From assembly GCA_018897475.1 (NCBI GenBank), contig JAHIKS010000114.1:1-26608 (forward strand): a stretch of DNA of 26,608 bases, in the 5' to 3' direction. Source of the DNA: Candidatus Altarchaeota archaeon. Lineage in GTDB: Archaea > Altiarchaeota > Altiarchaeia > IMC4 > QMZM01. Shown piece by piece: positions 8,201 to 14,453 of this stretch; positions within the stretch are counted from its first letter, which is position 1; the number at the start of each line of letters is the position of its first letter. Made by a program: the position numbers and the translations under genes. The notes beneath the pieces are model-generated. The model saw nothing but the letters and a program-made list of their open reading frames with translations. It made no database searches and was not told where the DNA came from.

Positions 8201-8785
8201 TTAGGTTATTATTTTTGTCCTAAATGATTCTGTATCTCTACAACAAGCATATTCAAAACTGTTTTTCTTAAATCCATAAACATCTTGGATTAGCTCTTTT
8301 TTTTCCTTGAGATATATATCTTTTAACTTTATAAAGGTATCTGAATTTTTATTTGGATAACAAAAACCCCCCTTTGCCATATATGAGAAAAAGAAGGCCT
8401 TTTTACATGACAAAACCTTTCTCTTTAACATTTCCACTACCGCCTTGTTAACTTCTATATGCCTTTTATGTCCATACTCCCCATTTTTTCCATGAGTAAA
8501 GACATGATCATAATCCCTATCAGAATGTTTTTTAATTCGTTTTATAATCTCATTCGTTGAGATATCATCTAGATTTTCATCTTCTAAATCAGACATAAAG
8601 CATTTTGCTTTCAATATCTTACAAACTTTTTTGAACTTAGGTGCTCTATCTGTATCATCTCTTCTACACAAACTTATGATTGTTAGATCCCAATTATTGA
8701 TATTGCTTAAGAGAGTTCCACCCATCCAGATTGTTTCATCATCGGGATGTGCAACCACCACTAAAACTTTTTTTTTCGTTGTCAC
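8201..8785 (-). CDS. PIG-L/LmbE-family N-acetyl sugar deacetylase
   Basis: This 194-residue PIG-L family enzyme has the zinc-site motif A-H13-P-D-D16-E at the N-terminus and H98-G...H106-x-x-H109 in the middle (GKNGEYGHKRH). These hallmarks define the GlcNAc-conjugate deacetylases. Family members remove the acetyl group from N-acetylglucosamine in glycolipid or small-thiol pathways. Together with the downstream GT4 it suggests production of a free-amino sugar on a glycan, which fits the NagB-like gene nearby. Its first codons run into the decayed end of a transposase, so the gene was placed next to, or captured with, an insertion sequence. Confidence 0.88.
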   Translation of the reverse strand: MTTKKKVLVVVAHPDDETIWMGGTLLSNINNWDLTIISLCRRDDTDRAPKFKKVCKILKAKCFMSDLEDENLDDISTNEIIKRIKKHSDRDYDHVFTHGKNGEYGHKRHIEVNKAVVEMLKRKVLSCKKAFFFSYMAKGGFCYPNKNSDTFIKLKDIYLKEKKELIQDVYGFKKNSFEYACCRDTESFRTKIIT

Positions 8786-8789
8786 GGAT

Positions 8790-9300
8790 TTTCACTGCCG
8801 TTAATCTCATTGACATTACACCCATATAAACTCTATTTTTGTTTCCAAGCCATGGCACCATGGCTTCTTTTTTCATGAACTCCGCATCTCTCAATAGAGG
8901 TGTGTACTTCCTGCTGTTGAGTTTAACAACTATCTTATCCTCCAGCACCTCTATTTCGCCACTACCCTCTATGAACTTCTTATATAGTGTTCTTGGTTCG
9001 GCCTTTCAGCCCCCCAGGTGTCTTTTGCCAGCAACTTATACAGGCAACTTGCTATCTGGGTCAATGCGACGTCGAAATCGTTTTTCACCCCCACGGTAGA
9101 CGACAGAGCATTCAGACTGAAGAAATCAACCTCCTCGCTTATACCGTTCTCGATCCTCCATCTTGGTGTGTATTCCCCTATAACGTCCTTACAGGATAAC
9201 TCATCGCTGTTGGTTATCATAAAGGTCGGTTCATCTCTGCCGTTGTTGGTTATCACAAGCTCTCTTACATCCCACCTAAAATCAGTGATTGTGGATAAGA
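8790..9300 (-). pseudogene. Remnant of a DDE transposase (C-terminal half)
   Basis: Reading the minus strand from about 9300, one frame gives FRWDVRELVITNNG, then DEPTFMITNSDELS and YTPRWRIENGISE, the C-terminal DDE/IS4-like segment with its YxxRWxIE signature. Near 8970-8990 the frame slips by one, and the sequence continues as LYKKFIEGSGEIEVLEDK then MKKEAMVPWLGNK, a typical transposase tail. The N-terminal half and the insertion-sequence ends are missing and no single open frame spans the region, so it is inactive. It abuts the GT pseudogene at about 9310 and the PIG-L gene at 8785. Exact insertion-sequence family is not certain. Confidence 0.75.
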
Positions 9301-9325
9301 ATCACCAGCTAACATAGATATATTG

Positions 9326-9508
9326 CAAGAGCGTATAAAATGCAATTACAGCATTCAACTGGTTCCTCGGGGATAATTCCCTGAACCAGGTAATCTATGA
9401 CAAATCAACAGGGGGTGCCATGACGGACTTGGGGAATCCTCAGTAAATATGAACCAGGGTGCAGAATCAACGATAGCCTACCTGATGGCCAGGCTGTCTT
9501 TGATTTAA
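9326..9508 (+). pseudogene. Duplicated 3' end of the GT fusion gene (decayed)
   Basis: This stretch repeats the last part of the GT fusion gene (around 4905-5095) almost base for base from the FNWFLGDN codons through the GAEST codons. One G is missing in the poly-G run near 9410-9415, where the intact gene reads ACGGGGGGG, so the frame is broken. It then ends in its own variant tail, LMARLSLI and stop. It has no 5' part and abuts the transposase remnant, so it is the end of a second GT-fusion gene or of an ancestral allele displaced by insertions. Confidence 0.85.
9455..9495. repeat. 41-nt direct repeat, left copy
   Basis: A 41-nt block from the GT gene 3' end recurs exactly at 10434-10474. 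The two copies bracket a roughly 940-nt cassette with two membrane-protein genes on the opposite strand. The first 17 nt also match the GT gene at 5024-5040. Confidence 0.85.
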
Positions 9509-9531
9509 TCCACTTCTATATCTGCTGGATA

Positions 9532-9774
9532 CTATGACCTTAACTTCTTTTTTACATCATATGTAAACTCAGCTATTGCCTTCTCAAACCCCATCAGTAT
9601 ACGGAAGCAGAATTGTATGGTAATGATCAATCCAATAATCAATAGAGCTGCTTTGAGCATTTCGCTGTGTGGACCCAGGGGTATAAACTGCCAGACGTAT
9701 GGTAGAGTTCTGTATCCAACGGCAATAAATATGAGCAATATCGTATAAGATATGATCCCCCTGTGTTGTTTCAT
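9532..9774 (-). CDS. Small two-helix membrane protein
   Basis: This 80-residue protein has two predicted membrane segments (about residues 8-25 and 41-60) and a basic C-terminus ending VKKKLRS. No family is recognised. It is 47 nt downstream of the four-helix protein on the same strand, and both lie alone inside the 41-nt direct repeats, so they are probably an operon and a functional pair. The TIQFCFRILMGFEKAIAEF stretch is amphipathic and could contact the larger partner. No function is assigned. Confidence 0.6.
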   Translation of the reverse strand: MKQHRGIISYTILLIFIAVGYRTLPYVWQFIPLGPHSEMLKAALLIIGLIITIQFCFRILMGFEKAIAEFTYDVKKKLRS

Positions 9775-9821
9775 TTACTTCACCATAAAAATAAAAAGAA
9801 AATAAAGGGAAAAAATAAGAA

Positions 9822-10394
9822 TTATCCCTTTGATTTTTCACTAGACTTTTCCTCGGTTTTCAGTATCTTCCGTGTAAATTTCTTGGCATTTGCCTCAATT
9901 GTATCGGACATCGCCATTCCAGCACCATATAGCGTTACTATTGCCCAGAGGAATATCACAACTATTGCTATCCCAGAAAGCACTGGACCATACACTGAAT
10001 GCATCTTGTTTAACAAACTGCTAAAGGGTAAGAATACCAGGACTACCACAATAACATATGCAATGCTCCTGGCCACCCTGCGGTATACCTGAGACTCTGC
10101 CGGTGTAGCTGTCTTATTAAGTGTATATGCAATAAAACATCCGATAGCATCACAAATGTCTCTGATTTCACCCAGCACCTTCAACAACAGAACACCTATT
10201 GCCACCATGGCAATAAACATCATTATAGTTGTTGCACTTATACCGGCCCAGAAGACAAAGGACCCTCCCAACGGAGCAAAGATAAAGAATGTGAAGAGCC
10301 ATATCAACAGGGCAGTTCCTCCATAAACTAATATCTTTGGCACGCTATCTATCAATTCCCTCTTAGATTCCGTAATCATTTCTGCTTCAGCCAT
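9822..10394 (-). CDS. Four-helix integral membrane protein, unknown function
   Basis: This 190-residue protein has four strongly hydrophobic segments (about residues 20-43, 48-73, 110-128 and 136-158), a short cytoplasm-like N-terminus and a charged Lys/Glu tail. A good ribosome site (GAGGTGA) lies about 8 nt before the ATG at 10394. There are no catalytic motifs. The second half (GPVLSGIAIVVIFLWAIVT then SDTIEANAKKFTRK) suggests a small pore or membrane scaffold, but this is only topology. It leads the two-gene cassette between the 41-nt repeats. Confidence 0.65.
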   Translation of the reverse strand: MAEAEMITESKRELIDSVPKILVYGGTALLIWLFTFFIFAPLGGSFVFWAGISATTIMMFIAMVAIGVLLLKVLGEIRDICDAIGCFIAYTLNKTATPAESQVYRRVARSIAYVIVVVLVFLPFSSLLNKMHSVYGPVLSGIAIVVIFLWAIVTLYGAGMAMSDTIEANAKKFTRKILKTEEKSSEKSKG

Positions 10395-10433
10395 AAAATC
10401 ACCTCATTATAACTATCTATTCGTTCTTTAAAT

Positions 10434-10474
10434 CAGGGTGCAGAATCAACGATAGCCTACCTGATGGCCAGGCT
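10434..10474. repeat. 41-nt direct repeat, right copy
   Basis: This is an exact copy of 9455-9495. It begins sharply at the 17-nt core and continues into what looks like the original GT 3' end: frame GAESTIAYLMARLSIEPGP, stopping at TGA about 10505. It overlaps the 3' end of the convergent ParB-like gene, which suggests that the GT gene originally ran directly up to that gene. Confidence 0.85.
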
Positions 10475-10475
10475 T

Positions 10476-11105
10476 TCAATAGAGCCGGGACCCGTTTCTG
10501 GACAGTGAGTCTAGGAGCTCGCCCATGTTATGCTGAATTCTGGGCTGAAGCCGATTCTCCTCCGGAGCCTGCCAGTTTATTACGTAACCCCTCCAGTCCT
10601 CATTCTCCAGGTTAGTTAGGTGCTTTCCAAAGAACGCGTGAATCTCCCCATCCAAAACAGTTACTCTCTCTTCATCCTCGACAATAATGTGAGGGACCTC
10701 GTCGAGATATGTCATTCCAGCCAGCATGTAGGAGAGCATTGAGTGATGTCCGTCGAAGAGCACCCATTCACCTCTCTTGGTTCTGACAAGTTTTATATTC
10801 GGCAATCCATCAGACGAAAAAACGTCTTCCCCGGACTTTATCTGCCGGAGCATGGACCCTATCTGTGAGGGGTCCCTGAGTCCCCCGTCGTTATGCAGAT
10901 TTACTATATCCCTCAATAGAACCCGCTTCTTTATCCGGCCGTCGAATCCCTCAATCCCGCCATTCGAGAACATTTCGTCCCTGAAGAAATCCACGGTGTC
11001 GTATATGCTGCTCTCTGTTCCATTAAATGGGACGCTTGATACCGATATGCGGGTCAGATTCGATGACCTCCGGGGGTGCATTAGTCTTACGGTTCTGTTT
11101 TTCAT
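10476..11105 (-). CDS. ParB/sulfiredoxin-fold-like protein
   Basis: In this 209-residue protein the central segment VRTKRGEWVLFDGHHSML (107-124), with D118-G-H-H121 followed by a helix, resembles the ParB/sulfiredoxin-like nuclease fold motif (DGHHR). The rest has no clear match. No DNA-binding HTH is obvious, so it is not a typical chromosome-partitioning ParB; such single-domain versions occur as nucleases or small kinase/phosphotransfer enzymes. The ATG at 11105 lies only 9 nt beyond the tRNA-Met 3' end. It is therefore the first gene inside the tRNA-linked island and may be read from the tRNA promoter. Confidence 0.55.
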   Translation of the reverse strand: MKNRTVRLMHPRRSSNLTRISVSSVPFNGTESSIYDTVDFFRDEMFSNGGIEGFDGRIKKRVLLRDIVNLHNDGGLRDPSQIGSMLRQIKSGEDVFSSDGLPNIKLVRTKRGEWVLFDGHHSMLSYMLAGMTYLDEVPHIIVEDEERVTVLDGEIHAFFGKHLTNLENEDWRGYVINWQAPEENRLQPRIQHNMGELLDSLSRNGSRLY

Positions 11106-11114
11106 CCTGTTATT

Positions 11115-11229
11115 TGCCGAAGACGGGACTTGAACCCGTGACTTCCACGTTTCTCAGTTAGAATGCTCTGGTTTGCCCGTTAAGGCCAACTTATGAGCGT
11201 GGCACTCTAACCAGCTGAGCTACTTCGGC
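11115..11229 (-). tRNA. tRNA-Met (CAU), elongator type, with a 41-nt intron
   Basis: Read on the minus strand, the acceptor arm GCCGAAG (11229-11223) pairs with CTTCGGC (11122-11116), with discriminator A at 11115. The D-arm is GCTC/GAGT. The anticodon stem CCACG/CGTGG encloses the loop CTCATAA with anticodon CAU. The T-arm is ACGGG/CCCGT around TTCAAGT. The exons 11229-11192 and 11150-11115 are split by an intron (11191-11151) just after position 37, the canonical archaeal site. G1-C72 and the lack of three G-C pairs in the anticodon stem argue against the initiator; elongator Met is the likeliest, with tRNA-Ile2 (modified CAU) the alternative. Its 3' end is the target of the island. Confidence 0.88.
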
Positions 11230-11465
11230 TGAACTGCAAAATCAACTCGCTGTTGCTCGTAATTGCGAATCTTCGGATTCGCAATTTCTGACGAATCTTT
11301 GATTCGCCAGATCTCGGCAGCATTCTGCTGCCAATCAGTTCACACTTTGTGCGACATACGCAATTGCGACGTCGCGTTCCTCCGTCGCAATTTATCAAAA
11401 TTCGCGAGGCGAATTTTCATATCGCTATCGCTCGCTAGTCGCACTTGAATTCACCGGGTGAATCT
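11230..11465. repeat. Cluster of small hairpins, first part cloverleaf-like
   Basis: There is no gene here. The sequence is a chain of near-perfect small hairpins: AATTGCGAATC/GATTCGCAATT with TTCG loop (11261-11286); TCTG-CGAATC/GATTCG-CAGA with TTT loop (11287-11311); GGCAGCA/TGCTGCC with TTC loop (11316-11332); AATTGCGACG/CGTCGCAATT (11362-11392); AAAATTCGC/GCGAATTTT with GAG loop (11397-11417); and ATTCAC/GTGAAT (about 11449-11463). TGAACTG (11230-11236) pairs with CAGTTCA (11336-11342), closing the first three plus a small CAAC/GTTG hairpin into a multi-branched fold. It begins directly at the tRNA 5' end. It looks like a palindromic mobile or recombination element rather than an RNA gene, but a non-coding RNA is possible. 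Confidence 0.75.
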
Positions 11466-11508
11466 CCCGGTAGAATTAACTGGCGTAATCTAAAATAACG
11501 AATCAAAA

Positions 11509-11516
11509 CTTAAATA
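11509..11516 (+). promoter_or_regulatory. TATA box of the anchored glycoprotein gene
   Basis: CTTAAATA, the same octamer as at 184-191, lies about 36-43 nt before ATG 11552. It separates the hairpin cluster from the gene, so the cluster is not in the transcript. Confidence 0.45.
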
Positions 11517-11551
11517 GATTTTTATCTGCCTAAGAGTAAGTATTAGGTATA

Positions 11552-12808
11552 ATGGCGAAGACGAGCAGGGAAGAAAGGGATGCCAAGAGGAAGCAGAGGT
11601 TCCTCGTCGCGATGATGCTTATCGTCGCTGCAAGCATGCTTTTTTCCGGAATCTACTACATCAACATAGGCGGGGGTCCCACTCCCACCGGGGAGGACCA
11701 GACCGCGAAGCTTTCGCTCATAGAGCAGTACAATATCGAGCCCGCCACGAGCGGTTCGGTTCTTGTTCAGGCCAGCGAGATGAAAGACGAGCTGCTGGCC
11801 ATTCCCATGGACCAGTGCATGAGCCTGGACAGCATAGTCGAGCTGAGGAATTCTTCCATCGACGGGGTTGAGAGCGTAAGCTGCGAGGTCGCGAACCCGC
11901 AAATGGACCCCGGCTACTCAATCATCTGCGGCACGTTCATCATGTTCCGATTCCAGTTTGACCTCAACGACTCCGGGACTGATGAGAGAGTCAGGGAAAA
12001 GCTGAGCAACGTTCTGAGCGAATACAGCCTGATGAGGGGCTATGTCATAGAGCTGGATGAGGAGGTCCTCGGCGCCGGCGAGATATACATCATAGGCAGC
12101 CCGGAGACCAAGGAGGGCGACTACGTCAGGGCGGTGCTCTTTACCAGGGACCTGATTGCAGGAGGCACCGGGCTTCTCGGCCTGGAGGAGAGAATCGTCC
12201 CCAGGGGGCCCTATCTCCCGGCAACGGTCGTCAATATTACAGGCATCAGCGTCGGCGGCTCAATACCCGGGGAATTCAACCGGCAGGCCATAACAGATGC
12301 CCTGGAGCTGAACGAGAGCGAATTCAATTCACAGCCGCCGGAATTCACGGTCAACGGCACCCTGTCGGCGGAGAGCCTCGAACTCATTGAGGCAGACATA
12401 CAGGAGGTCGGCAACGTGACGGTCATAAGGTTCAACGGCTCGGGAGAGGAGATAGATGCAATCCTGGAGGGCGAGGGGCTGCCATACTCCTTCAAGCCCG
12501 GGGCGGTGTTCTTCAGGGCCGGGCTCAACTCCAGCACCCAGAACATCAGCTCGCTCCTTGAGGAAAACGGAGTCACAAACGCAGCCTTCCAGCAGACGGG
12601 CCAGGTCTCGATGCCCGCCGAGGTAATAATTAGCGACAGGCTTGTCCCCATAGAGAACTACGGTGCCTTTGACGCGCTTTTCTACATGGATACAGAGGTG
12701 GGGGATGAAATCAACATAAGCCTGAACACCTTCACGTTCGGCGAGCAGATAATCCCCTTCGGGGCATCTGAATTCAGGAACGAAACTAGTCCCAGCACTC
12801 CGCAATAA
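11552..12808 (+). CDS. Membrane-anchored extracellular protein rich in N-glycosylation sites
   Basis: This 418-residue protein has a short, very basic N-terminus (to about residue 16: KRKQR) and one hydrophobic segment (about 17-37). A long acidic soluble part follows with many N-x-S/T sequons, for example NSS, NDS, NIT, NES, NGT, NVT, NGS and NIS. This points to a type II anchored protein facing outside the cell and likely N-glycosylated. Cys residues at about 90, 111 and 126 could form disulfides. No family is recognised and no catalytic motif is visible. It converges on and overlaps the XTP pyrophosphatase gene by 23 nt. Composition matches the following core genes. Confidence 0.8.
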   Translation: MAKTSREERDAKRKQRFLVAMMLIVAASMLFSGIYYINIGGGPTPTGEDQTAKLSLIEQYNIEPATSGSVLVQASEMKDELLAIPMDQCMSLDSIVELRNSSIDGVESVSCEVANPQMDPGYSIICGTFIMFRFQFDLNDSGTDERVREKLSNVLSEYSLMRGYVIELDEEVLGAGEIYIIGSPETKEGDYVRAVLFTRDLIAGGTGLLGLEERIVPRGPYLPATVVNITGISVGGSIPGEFNRQAITDALELNESEFNSQPPEFTVNGTLSAESLELIEADIQEVGNVTVIRFNGSGEEIDAILEGEGLPYSFKPGAVFFRAGLNSSTQNISSLLEENGVTNAAFQQTGQVSMPAEVIISDRLVPIENYGAFDALFYMDTEVGDEINISLNTFTFGEQIIPFGASEFRNETSPSTPQ

Positions 12809-13340
12809 ACTTGCAGAACTTGTCGAACGCCTTCATTCTGTGCGACACCTCAGCCTTCAGCTTTGGGTTCTCGCCAAACGTCTTTTCATGGCCATCGGGG
12901 ATGAAGATAGAATCATAGCCAAATCCTGCAGTCCCTGTAATCTCCGTCCCTATGCTTCCCCTGACCGCGCCGTCGAATATCTGCACCCCGTCTATGTCGC
13001 AGTAGCCGATGGCGGAGATGAATTCAGCCTTCCGGTCCCCGGCACCCTGCATCAGCCTGAGAATCCCCTGGTTCTCTATCTTATTGAATACAAACGCCGA
13101 GTATGAGCCGGGAAACCCCCCCAGACCCTCTATGAAAAGGCCGGTGTCCTCGACGATGACCGGCTCCCTGATTATGTTAAAGACGTACGCTGCCCCTGCC
13201 CTGGCCACCATCCTCACATCCTCATCCCTTATCTCAGGATAGTCCTGCTCCAGCTGGACGAACTCTATCCCATACTTCCTGCCGACCTGGTTGGCCTCGC
13301 TGACCTTATGCGGGTTCGAGGTTGCGAACTTGAGCTCCAT
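12786..13340 (-). CDS. rdgB: XTP/dITP diphosphatase (RdgB/HAM1 family)
   Basis: This 184-residue house-cleaning enzyme hydrolyses non-canonical purine nucleoside triphosphates (XTP, dITP) to monophosphates. Visible family motifs are TSNPHKV at the N-terminus, VEDTGLFI, GFGYDSIFIP and a terminal SHRMKAF. ATG 13340 is used because the family begins immediately before the (T/S)xNxxK motif; the longer frame up to 13556 runs into the divergent transporter gene. The length is normal. It shares a 36-nt divergent promoter region with the MFS gene. This is a resident core gene. Confidence 0.93.
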   Translation of the reverse strand: MELKFATSNPHKVSEANQVGRKYGIEFVQLEQDYPEIRDEDVRMVARAGAAYVFNIIREPVIVEDTGLFIEGLGGFPGSYSAFVFNKIENQGILRLMQGAGDRKAEFISAIGYCDIDGVQIFDGAVRGSIGTEITGTAGFGYDSIFIPDGHEKTFGENPKLKAEVSHRMKAFDKFCKFIAECWD

Positions 13341-13376
13341 ATGGATTATATATTTCCTTACTCCCTTATCTATCAG

Positions 13377-14453
13377 ATGGACTCCAGCATAATACAGCTC
13401 CTGAGCTACGCAGCGCTTATGATGGGGCTGGTGGTCATACCGCTTTTCGCATCGGACCTGGGCGCGAATTATCTCGAGATAGGGCTGATAGTTGCAGCCT
13501 ACGGCTTCACGGTCTTCGTCTCCTCCTACATCTTCGGACGGGCCTCGGACATACACGGCAGGAGGGTTCTGCTCGTGCTCGGGCTCATGGCCGCCTGCCT
13601 GTCATTCTTCCTGCAGATATTCACGGACAGCGTGCTCTCCCTGATGATGTTCAGGGCCCTTCTCGGATTCTGCGCAGGAATCTATCCCCCGGCCCTTATA
13701 GCCTACGTCTATGAGCAGAAGAAGAGCCTCGGGACCTTCAGCGCCTACGGCTCCCTTGGATGGGCAATCGGCAGCTTCCTCACGGGAATCGTCGCCTCCT
13801 ACAACGGGGTATTTCTACTCGGCTCGCTCTTCTTCTTCTCTGCATTCATAATCTCGCTCAGAATGCCGGAGGGAGAATTCAAGAGGGTGGAGATTCCCCT
13901 GTTCCCCACCAAACTCCTCAGGGAGAACTCAGCAATCTATTTCCCCTTCCTGCTGAGGCACCTGGGGGCATTTGCAATCTGGGCAATCTTCCCGCTCTAC
14001 CTCGTAAGCCTCGGGGCCGACAGGTTCTGGATTGGTGCCATATACGCCCTCAACTCGCTGGCGCAGTTCTTCATAATGAGGAAGCTCGACCGGTTCGACG
14101 GGAACCGCCTGTTCAGGTGGGGCCTGGTTCTCTCGGCCCTTGCGTTCCTGTCCTTCGCACTGGCCCAGGACCATTACCAGATGCTGCCCACCCAGATAAT
14201 CCTCGCCTTCTCCTGGAGCTTCGCCTACGTAGGGGCCCTGCTGGCACTCACAAAGAAGAACATCGAAAGGGCGACATCGGTGGGAATCCTCAGGTCGCTG
14301 ATAGGGCTCGCGGGAATTCTCGGCCCGATTCTCGGAGGCCTGATCTCGCAGCTCTACGGCCTCGTCGAGGTCATGTACTTCGGCGTTGCCCTGAGCTTAA
14401 TAGGATTCCTGCTCAATATTTTACTGCATAAAAGATGTCAGACTACGAGGTAG
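13377..14453 (+). CDS. Major facilitator superfamily transporter
   Basis: This 358-residue polytopic protein has about 11-12 hydrophobic segments. The A-motif-like loop between helices 2 and 3 is present (FGRASDIHGRRVLLVLG), as is the YPPALIAYVYEQ segment after helix 4, typical of the DHA1-type MFS family. The ATG at 13377 is preferred because the TATA-like TTATATAT at 13346-13353 is 24-31 nt upstream; ATG 13341 would add 12 residues and include that element. The substrate is unknown; drug or sugar export are both common in the group. Its end overlaps the start of alaS by 19 nt, suggesting co-transcription. Confidence 0.85.
   Translation: MDSSIIQLLSYAALMMGLVVIPLFASDLGANYLEIGLIVAAYGFTVFVSSYIFGRASDIHGRRVLLVLGLMAACLSFFLQIFTDSVLSLMMFRALLGFCAGIYPPALIAYVYEQKKSLGTFSAYGSLGWAIGSFLTGIVASYNGVFLLGSLFFFSAFIISLRMPEGEFKRVEIPLFPTKLLRENSAIYFPFLLRHLGAFAIWAIFPLYLVSLGADRFWIGAIYALNSLAQFFIMRKLDRFDGNRLFRWGLVLSALAFLSFALAQDHYQMLPTQIILAFSWSFAYVGALLALTKKNIERATSVGILRSLIGLAGILGPILGGLISQLYGLVEVMYFGVALSLIGFLLNILLHKRCQTTR

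Noticed and set aside
8839..9317. Several plus-strand frames of 70-100 residues in the transposase remnant
   Set aside because: They are shadows; the minus strand carries the recognisable transposase tail across a frameshift.
11230..11470. Possible CRISPR array
   Set aside because: The repeated elements are hairpins of differing sequence and spacing, with no constant repeat and no unique spacers of equal size; no cas genes are present.
12786..13556. Longer 256-residue form of the XTP pyrophosphatase
   Set aside because: The extra 72 residues are antisense to the MFS gene and the family begins at the TSNPHK motif.
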